Assembly (NCBI GenBank): GCA_019137255.1
Contig: WPDH01000004.1
Coordinates: 496,001-560,000 of the forward strand
Direction: 5' to 3'
Origin: Corinectria fuckeliana
Lineage: Eukaryota > Ascomycota > Sordariomycetes > Hypocreales > Nectriaceae
DNA length: 64,000 nt
Every line of letters starts with the position of its first letter. The stretch's first letter is position 1. Made by a program: the position numbers and the translations under genes. Positions 35,297-46,469 of this stretch are shown here, in pieces. The notes under the pieces were generated by a model that was not told the DNA's origin, ran no database searches, and saw only the letters and a list, made by a program, of their open reading frames with translations.

Positions 35297-35554
35297 GAGT
35301 TGTGCTATTTAGGCTATTATCTTATACTTTTTACATATTGTTTACTTTATTACAGTCTTAATTCTTTAAAGCTTTATTTAATACTTTAACTTCTTAATAC
35401 TTAAACTTTATAACACTTTAACACTTAAATACATTAATACCTTAATGCCCTAATGCCTTAATATCTTAATACTCTAATATCTTAATATCTTAATACCCTG
35501 ATGCCCTAATGCCCAGACTGAGCATATAATATGCAGCCCGAATAGCACAACTCG
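35297..35554 (-). mobile_element. MITE-like element with terminal inverted repeats, long copy
   Basis: 258 bp, very AT-rich. Both ends carry the inverted repeat GAGTTGTGCTATTYRGGCTR (inward from 35297 and, on the other strand, inward from 35554). Inside, 35434-35513 is ten tandem units of an 8-mer of the form YTRATRYY. The element directly abuts copy A of the dispersed repeat; copy B at 41.2 kb lacks it, consistent with insertion there. No coding capacity. Confidence 0.75.
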
Positions 35555-36269
35555 AAGAAAATACCTGGACCGGTAGGGGTCGTTCGCACCCGAGCGTCTG
35601 GCCACTCTCTGCATGCTGACACAACCAGAGAACCTACTACCGCCTACCATAGGCAGAAGAAGCCGGTCCGAGAGGACGTTCGAGTCTCGAGTCTGACGCT
35701 AGGACGACTCCTTCGTAACGCTCCTCGACGAGGACCACTCCCTCACAGAGGGACACCTATCTGAGTTCGCGCGTCTATGCCCTGGTGGATAGGGCTACCG
35801 CGTTAGGTGACTAGTACTGTTTGCAGCGTCGCCTCAGTCTCACTCTCAACACACTTCGAAATACGGAAGCTCACTCCCGGCTCCATACTGAGAGACATCC
35901 ATCAACTGTCCCTCTATGGTCGATAAACAATCACCAATCACGGCTTCATCTGTCACTACTTCGGCTGGAACATGCAATAGTATCACTGCCATACGTTGCT
36001 GATGGAGAAGGACTCCTCCACCGGCTACCTCGACCACGAGTCGCAACAGCAATTGACAATACACATTCTTGTTTTCTGGCTCTTGGTCCCACCAAGTAAA
36101 AGATTTACCTAGGTCGGTCTTCTCCCCCCTGGAGGGCTTCTCCGGACTTGGTATTGGTCATCCCGCAATCTAGCTTTGTCTTTTCCATGGCTACCTGTTC
36201 GATGTACATGCGGGAAAACCAACGCGGTGAGCTTTTGCAACATCGTCAAGTCGCTGTCGAGAATTCTAA

Positions 36270-37670
36270 CTTGAGCAAAGAATTATCGCTACTGAATACC
36301 CGGGGGCCCTTGACGATTCACACAGTCGAAGCTTCCACATTACCCTGATACAAGCCACCGTTACCGACGCCAATGGAGATCGCTGCCTTCCCATAATCGA
36401 CCAACTCCTTGATTCGCTTTGTTCCATCCTTGTTTGGTACCAGTCGTAATCAACCACCACGGCGGCGCGCAAGTCAGTCTACGGCGTTCCCGATGAAAAA
36501 CTACCACTTCCTCGACATGAGATTCTCCACTACCTCCGAGGAAGGCAGGAGTCAAGACACCGGTCAGAAGTATGGGGACGCTCGGCGGCCTACAAATGGA
36601 TATATGCTCACGAGCGTAGCCCGACAGATCTCGACAACCTGCCTAAGTTGGAACTGGAAGAAGCAAACGACTGTTGCAATCGAACTGCGCCTTTCTACGT
36701 CCTTCGAAATGACGACCATTGCTCTGGCGCGGATCGGCCACATTTAAATGAGCTTTTTTGACCGTCCTTCTCAACTACCTCTACCGGAAATGGTTTCGCC
36801 CCTACCGAAGCGAGATCGAGTACGGGCAGTTCCTCGCCAAGGTCCTTCTCCCGAAGCCGACTCCTCTTTCGGAAGAGACTTGCTCGCAACCCATCGTCGA
36901 CCTAGTCAAAGCACTAAATGCGAGCCTCTGCGCTAGAGTCGACGAGGCCCAGAACGCTGCTAAGGCCCTTGAGAATCATAGTTTTGAGGAGCAGTTGGTT
37001 CAGCTGGGCCGGCCCCTTGACAATGCGACTGACTCGGCGAGAGTCATCCACCATCAGAAGTTCTTTATACTTCAGCCCCCTTTTTTGCGCTATCGCCGTC
37101 GTCGTCTGGGGCAAGCATTACAACAAGGAGATCTGCGACGTTGGGCGCATCCCTGTGCTCATCGTTCGCACTGGTGTCGAGGACGGCCTCAGCGCCCCCA
37201 CCACCTTCGATTGTATTGCCAAAGACCTCAGGAAGGGCGTTCCATTCGGAACTGAGGAGGAGATCTCGGCCATTGAGACAACCTTGGAAACAGCAGTCGG
37301 TTTCTTGATGGACCTGGAACAACGTGAGATTGCGGCCTTTAGCCTTCGACCGGACCCCTTTGAGTCCACGAGAAATCTAGAAAACGGCTTCCTGTTCTGT
37401 CCCCGCGAGCTTTTGGACTTAGCCGAGCGTCTTGGGTGGAATGAAGACATGCAGCCAATCGAAGGACCGAGTTCGACATGGGTCGACACTGAGAGATATC
37501 CAACGTGGTCCGGATTTGGTGCAAGGGCCGACTATGAGTATGGGTGTAAGGCAGAGGCTGCACTCCGGAGAAAGGTGACCTCCTGGGAGAACTCTCGCAT
37601 GAGAAATCAAGCTTCCGCAGACGCCCTGATGATACCTAATATGAAACGGGTGGACAGTTCAGTCGATTAG
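36270..37670 (+). pseudogene. Broken ORF of unknown function
   Basis: Protein-like sequence continues through several interruptions. Frame 0 runs from 36270 (LEQRIIATEYPGALDD... DRCLPIIDQLLDSLCSILVW), meets a single TAA at 36447-36449, and continues VYGVPDEKLPLPRHEILHYL... to LNELF. At the T run 36754-36759 it moves to another frame (LTVLLNYLYRKWFRPYRSEIEYG... VIHHQKFFILQPPF) and at the T run near 37082-37087 it returns to frame 0 (CAIAVVVWGKHYNKEICDVGRIP... MKRVDSSVD, TAG). The two shifts compensate, so either each is a homopolymer base-call error or the gene is decayed. The final 195 residues are well formed, with a region of charged helices. I do not recognise the family. Confidence 0.5.
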
Positions 37671-40379
37671 GCACCTACTCTGGTTCCGAATACAAATCAC
37701 TATACACACAAACTCTGTCATTCTTCTTCGACCCAGTACCACTCAATCTTCAATTCCCGACAAATCTCAACAGCAATTCTCGTTCAAACCAGCTGCAGGC
37801 ACGAAGGACGCGAGGAGCCGGGAGGGAACGAGTGCGAGGACGAGGAGGGGTGTGCTCTAGTGTCATTGCGGATTCCAGAAAGGGAAGCGGTTCAGGCAGA
37901 CAGCTCTGGAGACGGGTTTGTACGCCTCGGCTGGAGTTGACACAATTTCCAGCTGGCTGGCGGCCCGACCAGCAGGAATGGGCGAACCTCGAAAATGATT
38001 TTGAAGGAAGTATAGCTCATAGCAAGGTCAAATGTGCTTAATTTGCGCACCGAGGTCATGGGTGTTGATAAGTTGGTCAGTCAGTCTTCTCTTTCGTACG
38101 TAGTTTGCTAAGTAGTCAAGTACTTGATTCCCCTATCTCAGGATATTGAACTTGCCGAAGCGTGATCAGCATCGACACGTCCAAGATGTCCCAGTCCAAA
38201 CAAACAGACTCTGCATTATAAACTGATAGAATTATTCCTTGGCTTTTTTTAATGGAAAAGGCTAGCTAGAAGTGTCTCTAGGTTTCACGGATACAATTTC
38301 TGTTGGCTGTTTGTTCTTCGAATTCACCCTCAACTCCAAGTGAACGTACCAGCGGAGTCTCACAGCGGAAGATATCCGGGCTCGGAGCCGGCGTCTACAG
38401 CAAGCTGCGCATGTGCCTGAGCGGCGCTCCCGGTTTCTCCACTTGTAAGTCACATCATTTAGAGAGTTTCTGCTTCCCTTCTTGAAACGGAGCTTATCAT
38501 TTGTCGATCCAGACGAAGGATCCTTACGCATCTACACGCATGTAATATTCAGGGAGGATACACGGTCAGCATGTCAGCGATCTTGCCCTAAAACACCAGT
38601 GCTCCGAAACTCAGCCCTAACATGGGTCGCGCGTCGAGATAGGCTCCAGCGCTCGGCGATTCCCGTTGTAGGGTCCACTAGGCTTGCGTCGCCGCTGACT
38701 CGGTGGTAATCTCTGACATCCACGAGGCGATGAGTTGTCATCTTTGTGCCTTTCTCAGTCGTTACGCCCGCTTACGCGGCGAACAAATGGAGACTGTGGT
38801 TGGTGGGAGTACACTTGAGCGGGGCCAGCGGAGGGACTTAAAAGCCCCGAGTTGTTGATGGATGTTATGCTCTGAGTCCCTCGTCACTCTCGCGCCTGGG
38901 TGTTTTTCCTACCAATATCTATTTCAAAGTAGTTTGGCTGTTCCCTTCTCCCACACAAAACCCGAAGAAACGGCCGCGCAAAAGGCCTTTACTACCGAAC
39001 AGCCGGGGCCCGAAACTGCAAGGTGCGCGGTCTGCTCGAACTCCTACTGGAAACGAATCGTCTGGGATACCATAGACTTGAAATTTCGGTACCGCGACAG
39101 GACGGACGATTACCGCCATGAGACTCCCGGTTCCACCGCCGACAACTGCCACTGTGAGAGTAATGATGTAAGTTCTAGAACGCTCAGACTACGCCGAATA
39201 TTTTGCTTATATTCTTTGCCTCTCACAGCCGAGATTAGGCCTACAAAGCTCTCGACCTACTATGTACGACGACACAAAATCACCTAGGAACAATGGGCAT
39301 TGAATTCACGAGGGCTGCACTTTGCTAGCTGGCGCAAGGTGTCCGGTTGGTTAGCAACGTCGCTGAGGAAATGCACAATGTGGCTTTTTGAAGAGTTGTC
39401 AGGTTCCTCGCACTAATAAACCTGCCCCTACTCCGTGTATACGAGAAATCAATAAGTGATGGCTGCATATGTACATGTCAAGACCGAATCAATCGGCATC
39501 ATCAACGCCGTGGTCGCATCTCGCAACACTTAGCAAGACCAGTCATCCGCTCGCTTCAGTCTCGTTAGCAAACCTTCGCCACGCCGGGGTACTTGTTGAC
39601 TGATGCATATGAAAGACTCGGGGCCGACCTAGGAGCCCATACGGTAGAGCCATAGTCAACGGTCCGATAAAGTCGCCGTTCTCGTATTGCGAGCAAGTCA
39701 AGAACTCGATCGCCCGCTCCTTCCAGGTGAACATGGAAGTCGTTACATCTCAGCACAGCCACCCTTCAACAGACTCAGCAGATTGATCTCCAAAATTCTT
39801 TTACGTGCTCGGACCTTGCTTTCTCAATTGAAGCCCCATAAATGATGTCGATTGTGGTTGGAATCGCGGGGTTGACCAGTGATGTCGGGCCAGAATCCTT
39901 CGCTCCCGTTTCCCCACAGCGGGGGATTTCATGACTTCACTTACAGGGGATGTCCGGACGAACGAAGCTGCGTAAAAGAGCAGGGGCTCGTGGCTGAAGG
40001 AGCGGCAAGGTCTCAGGTTCATAACCCGGCAAACGGATGTCGGCCTTGGACTATGTATTGCAGGTGGTCGGCTCGGAGATCAGGTATGGAGCAGTCATTC
40101 TGCCATACTCTCGTCATTCTCGACATAGAGTAATATCCCATCCTAGATTCGGTATCTCAGGGCGCGTCTTAAGATCAACCTTCTCCGGGTCTTGTCCAGG
40201 ATATCGCGTCTGTATATCAAGTATTCCACGATTTCCTTGTACTATTCTGAGTTCAACCAGATGGCTATTATCGTTTCCAGGTTTTCTCGTTGTTTCAGGC
40301 TGATTAGTTCTCCTCCCGGAAGGATTATATCAGGTAGTATTATCTGTTCTACTAGTTTCCCTGACTTCACTAACACTTT
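37671..40379. other. No recognisable gene
   Basis: Short ORFs only, on both strands, with no motif. The 38.9-39.3 kb frame contains an RPRKRP-like basic patch but no zinc-cluster cysteine pattern. Confidence 0.4.
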
Positions 40380-40862
40380 CAAAGATATCTATCGTTTAAT
40401 ATAAGTAGTATTATCTCTTAAATGTTCTAGTAACCTTAATATCTTATTAGTAATCTTAATAATTTTTGTTATATTTAGTTAATATATAAATTCTAGGTTA
40501 ATTTCTCTAAGCAGATCAATCTATCAGCTGACCTTTCTATAGACTTACCTTATGTTCGCTATTAAGTTAATAATTCCCTTGTGATTAGTATAGATCTTGA
40601 TTGGATGTGGAGAACATCTGATAAGCCACGAACATTCCCTTAGTCCTCTCACAATTAATATCATCTCCTTTTCTGGCATAGAGTAACATTTTTCAGTATT
40701 GTTAAAACGCCTAGACATCCATAGGATGACTTTCGCTTTCCTGAAGTTCCTGTCCGTGATAGTCTCGCCTGTCGGTCCGCTCTTTTTACAGCAGTGGCAT
40801 ATAAGCATAATAATGTAGTTTATATGCATGGCGCAATTATGACTTACACGGCATGAGCTCAC
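40380..40862 (-). mobile_element. Ty3/gypsy-type retroelement relic (RNase H domain)
   Basis: The minus-strand frame 40862-40545 includes ILWMSRRFNNTEKCYSMPEKEMILIVRGLRECSWLIR followed within a few residues by IKIYTNHKGI. This matches the RNase H region of Ty3/gypsy polyproteins, where S-R-x-L-T/N-x-T-E-x-x-Y and an I-Y-T-D/N-H-K/S motif are conserved. Past an in-frame stop the similarity continues weakly (INLEFIYQLN). The DNA is AT-rich and no reverse transcriptase or integrase remains nearby. Confidence 0.7.
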
Positions 40863-41206
40863 ACAGTAGAATTAACCAGCCTTTCAGGTAGCGCCGAAGC
40901 CGGGCTAGTAGCGAACCCGTAATCTTTTGCGATTGGCTCAGTTAACGCCATGCCCAAGAACCGACACGGACAAAACGTTCGTGTAAGTGGTAATTATATA
41001 TTTAGCGAAACTCTCGGATGCCGTCCTAGCTTGTTTTATCCAACGTAGTTAGCTGGCAGTCTGTTAGCATTTTATTTTCCAGCCCGGATGCCTTTCGAAG
41101 ACCTGTTCGCGGAGACGGGAGTCTTTAACACCGGAGACCATAAAACTCCCTACGAGGGCAAGACGGCTCCGCCTAATCATCTAAAGCGAGGTAAGAAAGA
41201 GGCCTC

Positions 41207-41365
41207 AGTCGACATGTGCGCATCGGTGACGCCCTCTCCTGAGAATGCATGAAGCAGTCGTGGATGCCTATGAGTGAGCGCTAGGCAGGTACCATGGTTG
41301 TCAGCTGGCTAAGGGTGGAAAGATTTCGAAGGATATGGCGGCCCAGTCTGCCGGAAAAAATATCT
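41207..41365 (+). repeat. Dispersed repeat, copy B
   Basis: Partner of 35161-35296. It contains GTCGACATGTGCGCATCGG and GCCCTCTCCTGAGAATGCAT and is followed by a two-unit tandem repeat. It retains G and C at most positions where copy A has A or T. Confidence 0.75.
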
Positions 41366-41373
41366 CTAGAGCA

Positions 41374-41551
41374 GTTGTCGTCTTGGTTTCTTTCCCGCTG
41401 AGAAACAAGTTGAGGACGTCATTCGTTTGACGACGAAAGAATTCACAGTGTCATGACGGAAGGAAACAGCACCTTGGATCCGCTGTTGTCGCCGTTCTTT
41501 CCCGCTGGGAAGCCAATTCAAGACGTCATTCGTTCGGCGAGGAAGGAATTT
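41374..41551 (+). repeat. Two-unit tandem repeat, period 111 bp
   Basis: Units begin at 41374 and 41485 (GTTGTCGTC and GTTGTCGCC), each with a TTTCCCGCTG segment and GACGTCATTCGTT segment. The 26 bases 41522-41547 occur as an exact reverse complement at 34504-34529, next to the short MITE copy. The array looks like part of a terminal repeat of a larger element. Confidence 0.75.
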
Positions 41552-41967
41552 ATATGATCCGGGATTTAGCCATTACTATATACTAACAAACAAGACGAAT
41601 ATCATATAAAACACTATACAGCAGACCAACGACAGGCAATAGAGACAGCTAGAAAGGGGTAGTCTGCCATATTGTAGCTTACGAACATATCTCTATCATA
41701 GAAGCTGGCTGTGAAATTTAACCCCGAAGAGCTTGGGATGCTCAGTCACTTAGACCAAACAAAGCCAAATAAAGCCCGAAGTATGCTCAATATAAGATGT
41801 ATTCACGCTTAAATTAACTTAAAGGTATGAATGACACAAGCCTCGAGCGAAATGTACAAAGGTGATAAACAGTCAATTTCACACCCCTTTATGTCCCTAT
41901 TAGGCTCCAAAACATACAAAATCCCCTAAGAATTAAGACGTAATGAGCCTGATCCTTGACTAGTATG

Positions 41968-43367
41968 CTACTTAGCACGCGAAGCACACGTAAATGGCCC
42001 TCCGACGGCATGTGACTGAAACTTCTCAATCTGCGAAAATATGTTAGTTACGGCATACTCGTTTGATGATTCGAAACACTACTCACCAGCACTGCAATAG
42101 TTGCGTATGTACCGCACCCTAGAATAGCAATTCCAATGAGGAAGACAACGCCATTGCAAAGGGCGGCTCGCAGGTTGTGCTTCTCATACCACTTGCCCTC
42201 CCTAAGTAGGAAGTACCACATGAGTGGAGGAAAGTAGAACGAAAGCCCCGAAACGAAAAGAGACGCGCTGATGGACAAGAGCTCGGAAAAGAAGGGGATG
42301 GCCTCGGCGATGATCCAGGCCACGAACGTAATGGCCGAAACGAGTGCCAGCCATGTGATCCAGCCTTTCTTTGTGTTTACATAGCGCACAATCGAGTTTC
42401 TGTACATCTTTCCGTGGATATACCGCGCAACGACCGTGGTGTTGATAGACCCGGAGATGAAGATGACGGGCAAAGCGATTCCAAACACAATCCTCGAGAC
42501 AGTAGGCCCAGCTGACAAGAGCGCAGGCGACTGGACGTCCTGGCCCACGAAAGCATAGATGATGGCCCCTGTGAGTGCGTAGATGGTGATTTCGATGGCT
42601 CCGAGCGACCAGATGGATTTGACGTAGTCTTTCGGCGTGTGCATTTCCTCCATGAAGGACGGCTGTGCGCCTGCAAACGCATATGCAAAGACGATGCTGT
42701 TGATAGCAATGAAGGCGTCGGCAAAGCTGAGATCCTCCTTGGGCCAAGCAGACCAGGATACGGCAGCCAGTCCACCAGGGTCCTTGAAGCCCTGAATACC
42801 AGTGGCAATCATCGTGATACCAATAGCTAGGATGATGGAGGCAAAGTCGATGTAGCCCAGGATCGCGACCTCGGTGAAAGACGGCGGGATAGCCAACAGC
42901 AACAAGATGATGCCGGATACGAGCCCGAAGACGACTGAGCAAACGTCGCTCTGTGTGATGTTCTTGAACGCAATCGTGCCCGTGAGACAATGCGACCCCA
43001 CGACCAGCGTCAACTGCGACACAAAGATGACGGCAAACAGATGATACCCAAAGCCCCCCCACATCAGCCGCCCAATGTCGGCATAGTGAGCAACGCGCGG
43101 ATACTTGAGCGTGACCTGGCCGACGATGTAGCTCGCATAGATGGCGACGAGGCCGATCCCCACACAAAGGACGACGCCCGCGACCATGCCGAGCGTCGCA
43201 AACGCGGCGGGCAGGCCGAGACTCCCGAGGGCGATGGCCTCGACGATGAGGATTACGGTGAGCCTCTTCCAGCCGAGGCGGTGGAAATGGGCGTTCCCTT
43301 GGATGACCTTTTGCTTCTCCGCATCGGACTGCTCGTTTCCGACGCCGTCTGCCACTTCGCTGAACAT
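41968..43367 (-). CDS. Amino acid transporter (AAAP/Aa_trans family)
   Basis: Integral membrane amino acid permease. Two exons on the minus strand, 42087-43367 and 41968-42030; 447 aa. The N-terminal cytosolic tail (about 30 residues) is followed by the first conserved segment (GWKRLTVILIVEAIALGSLGLPAAFATLG), and about eleven hydrophobic helices can be counted. Conserved blocks include ADIGRLMWGGFGYHLF, AIINSIVFAYAFAGAQPSFMEEM and the HGKMYRNS segment. The second exon (IEKFQSHAVGGPFTCAS...) supplies the tail with PFTCAS that is usual in these fungal proteins; without splicing the frame ends 20 unrelated residues after the donor. It lies 0.65 kb from the amidohydrolase on the same strand, a plausible uptake-and-hydrolysis pair. 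Confidence 0.9.
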
Positions 43368-44023
43368 GATGGCCGTTGGAGATGCGAGGCGAGATGGCGG
43401 CGCCGTCGTAGTTCTTCTTTGCCAGCGCCGTCGTTGCCGCGGAGGTCGGTGATGGCGTGGCCCATTTATTTAAGGGCGTGGAAAGGAAGGTTTGCAGAGG
43501 AAGGTTCCCGTGCAGTCGTGAAGTATGTAGTTGTCAAGGTTGCTGAAGGATGGTAGTGGCCTGCGAGAGTGAAGTTTATTGAAGACCTGATGCGCTTCAT
43601 AGAAGGGAAGATTATGCCTTGGTGAAGTGTCTGAGACAGGTAGATACTAGGTAGGCCTGGGGAGGATATATAAGGGTCTTGAGTCAACTTGGGCTGGTCT
43701 TGTCTGGCCAGGCTGATTCGAAACGGGCTTGGAGTGTCGGCTTCTCCATCGAGGCGTTATGGAGGAGACGACGGAAGCCGTGTGTAGCCCCAGATGGAGA
43801 GGCAGGGAACAAGGGAAAGAAAGGGGCGAGCTACACTGACTCGAGCAGCAAGGAGATGCGGCACGAGGCAGCATATAAGATCGCGGGCTGCTCGTTCGGA
43901 AACTCGGTGCTCTATGGAGTGATCCGCGAAGTCCTCTACCAGCTCCGCGTGTGAACGAGGGAGCGCGATCATCCTTGCCTGCTCCTCGCGAGCACCTCGG
44001 GTCCCGACCGACCGCTATTCCCA
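43368..44023. other. Intergenic between transporter and amidohydrolase
   Basis: Promoter of the transporter and 3' end of the amidohydrolase. No separate gene is supported. Confidence 0.4.
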
Positions 44024-45673
44024 TCAACCTGAACTCCAGACCTTGCGACCACCAAACCACGTCTCCTTGACCTCGGCCGCCAGCAGCTTCTGCGCGTCCC
44101 ACTCCATATCCACCACGACGATATCCGCCGCCTTGCCCACCTCCAGACTCCCCACCCGGCCCTCGGCGAAGACGCTCTGCGCCGCCCCGGCCGTCGCCGC
44201 CGTGACCGCCTCGCACACGCCGAGCCGGAAGCGCTCGCTGCCGACCTCCGGGCTGCCCGGCTCGCGCGCCGACCGCCGCGTCGTGGCGACGTACAGGTTG
44301 CGCAGCGGGTCCCACGGCGACCCCGGGCTGTCGCTGCCCAGGGCCATCAGCGCGCCGGCGTCGGCGAAGTCGCGGTAGGCGAAGGCGCGGCCGCAGCGGT
44401 CGGCGCCGAGCAGACGCGGCCAGGCCCGCAGGATGGCCGGGTCCGCGTGCACGGGCTGCACCGAGGCCGTGATGCCCAGCTCGCCGAGGCGTCGCGCGTC
44501 CTCGGGCGAGACGAGCTCGAGATGTTCGATGCGGTGACGGCCGCCCGGTCGAGTGTTCGCCTCCAGGACATCGATGGCCATCCGTACGGCGCCATCTCCG
44601 ATAGCATGCAACGCAATCTGCAGACCGGCGTCGGAGGCCCCCTGGATAACAGGCTCGAGATCGGCCCTGGACCAGATAGGCGCTGGCGAGTCGACAGTCG
44701 AGTATGGTTGCGAGAGGTATGCCGTGCACGCATCGACGGTACCATCGCACATAATCTTGATACCCGCGATCCGGAGATCCGGCGATGTTTCTTGGTTGTA
44801 CTCTGCGTTGAGAGCAATCGCGCGGTCCAACTGCCTCACACGGTCCTCCTTGGTGCCAGCCGGCTTGATGAGCCAGTACGCAACTATGCGAAGCGGCAGG
44901 TCTGGTCTCTCATCGCGCAGAACCAGCAGGGCTTCCCAGGCAGCTTCGTCCATGGCCATCTCGACAACACCAGTATAACCCGCAGCGTTGTATATCGCAG
45001 TGGCAGCAACAATGGCGTCCATGCGCTCCCGCTGGGACGCGACGTTGGCCAAGTGCGGCCATATCAGAGAAAAGACGGCGCCTTCGCTCAACACGCCAGA
45101 TGGCTTGCCCGCAGCATCGCGCTGGATCGTACCTCCAGGCGGATCCGCCATGTCTGCAACGCCTAGCTCGGCGAGCGCGGTGGAACTACACCACGAAGAG
45201 TGCAAATCTTTGGAGTCGATAAAGATAGGTCGAGAATCAATCTCATCTAGCACGGCAGCATCCACGCCGTCTGGCGTCATGAACGGCATCCAGCCTTTGG
45301 CGAGGATGCGAGGCGCATCAGGACTTGCCTTGGCAAACGACCTAAGCGCTGACAGTATTTCATCGAGGGATTTGCAGTGATCAAGACTGAGCTTCGTCAG
45401 AGACTGGCCCAAGAGGAGGAGATGCATGTGGCCGTCGATGAAGCCGGGGAGGACTGTCCGCCCGCCCAAGTCTTGCACCGTGACCCTGTCAGCCAGGTAC
45501 ATCGCTTCCAGATCTTCTCGCAGGCCGAGCGCGGCGATTTTCCCATGGCTCACAACCATGGAGTCGGCGAAGGTCGGCTGGCCTTCGAGACCGACCCCGG
45601 CCTTTGATAGAACGCGGCCATTGACGAATAGAATAGGAGAAGCAGGAGAAGCGGCAGAGCCGGCGGCGACCAT
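44024..45673 (-). CDS. Amidohydrolase family 3 (YtcJ-like metal-dependent hydrolase)
   Basis: Metal-dependent hydrolase of the Amidohydro_3 type; substrate unknown, cytosolic by absence of a signal. The start at 45673 (MVAAGSAASPASPILFVNGRV) gives 549 aa and fits the usual N terminus; the frame is open to 45820, adding 49 residues with no homology (MCNCAMVGF...). Metal ligands appear in GFIDGHMHLLLLG, HAIGDGAVRMAID and HRIEHLE, with the catalytic Asp in LGSDSPGSPWDPL. The C-terminal VGSLEVGKAADIVVVD is the hallmark end of these beta-sandwich domains. No intron is needed. The neighbouring amino acid transporter suggests, but does not prove, an amide or peptide-like substrate. Confidence 0.9.
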   Translation of the reverse strand: MVAAGSAASPASPILFVNGRVLSKAGVGLEGQPTFADSMVVSHGKIAALGLREDLEAMYLADRVTVQDLGGRTVLPGFIDGHMHLLLLGQSLTKLSLDHCKSLDEILSALRSFAKASPDAPRILAKGWMPFMTPDGVDAAVLDEIDSRPIFIDSKDLHSSWCSSTALAELGVADMADPPGGTIQRDAAGKPSGVLSEGAVFSLIWPHLANVASQRERMDAIVAATAIYNAAGYTGVVEMAMDEAAWEALLVLRDERPDLPLRIVAYWLIKPAGTKEDRVRQLDRAIALNAEYNQETSPDLRIAGIKIMCDGTVDACTAYLSQPYSTVDSPAPIWSRADLEPVIQGASDAGLQIALHAIGDGAVRMAIDVLEANTRPGGRHRIEHLELVSPEDARRLGELGITASVQPVHADPAILRAWPRLLGADRCGRAFAYRDFADAGALMALGSDSPGSPWDPLRNLYVATTRRSAREPGSPEVGSERFRLGVCEAVTAATAGAAQSVFAEGRVGSLEVGKAADIVVVDMEWDAQKLLAAEVKETWFGGRKVWSSG

Positions 45674-45820
45674 ATCGAGACGGTACCGCGAGTTTGGTAC
45701 TGGTGGGAGTTGCAAGATGGGAGCTTCCAGACTAGAATTTACCCTGTGCTGGCGACGTAGACGCTTTATGTCTCGTCGATGCGAGCTACACTCAAAGCCT
45801 ACCATCGCACAATTACACAA

Positions 45821-46469
45821 CTAGTCCATACATGGAAACCACTAGACTTCCATCGCTGTTCGTACTACGGAGTACGCCCTACGCCCTGCGCCCTTCACAG
45901 AGTACCCCTTAGGTCATGCTAGGGAATATCATCAACTCATACGTTACCGTAGCCTCGTGGAGCACCGTTTGTACAACACTCCCATTACAGGTACAAATGC
46001 CGCCGACTTCTGCATGGGGTTGATCAGAAAACATCAGTTCGGGGAGTTGTCACAGTGCGGCGCATCGACTTTCCCTCCTAGGGTCAGCTCAAACGGCATA
46101 GCGGCTCCACCAGCCATCCCGGGGATATTCGACGCTCACCGACTTAGACTTGGACGTCAAACCGGCGTGGTTTCTAGGGGAGGAGAAGACGAGTTCCGAA
46201 GCCAAGAAAAAGTGCGTAATCCAAGAATAGACGATGTGGTCTTTCGAATACCGGCGAATTCGAGAGCCCAGCTACACGGCATGGCATCTCCAGTCTCAAG
46301 GGACTACAGTGCTACATACACTCACTTTACATAAGGAGTGCATTCCCCATGTCATCACGCCAATTCGAAGCCTCTCTCGGGTAGTTACTTCGATGGCTCC
46401 GACATTGCCTCAATGGTGCATAGCATGGCACTTGACAGTCCATAGGTTTCCGTGCAGAGTTCTGGGCAT
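45821..46469. other. Intergenic region
   Basis: Contains a short TACGGAGTAC-type palindrome near 45866. ORFs here are short and lack motifs. Confidence 0.35.

Noticed and set aside
35434..35513. 8-mer array as a CRISPR or an internal telomere
   Set aside because: No spacers, so not CRISPR; the unit is 8 bp and AT-rich, not TTAGGG repeats, though some units resemble it.
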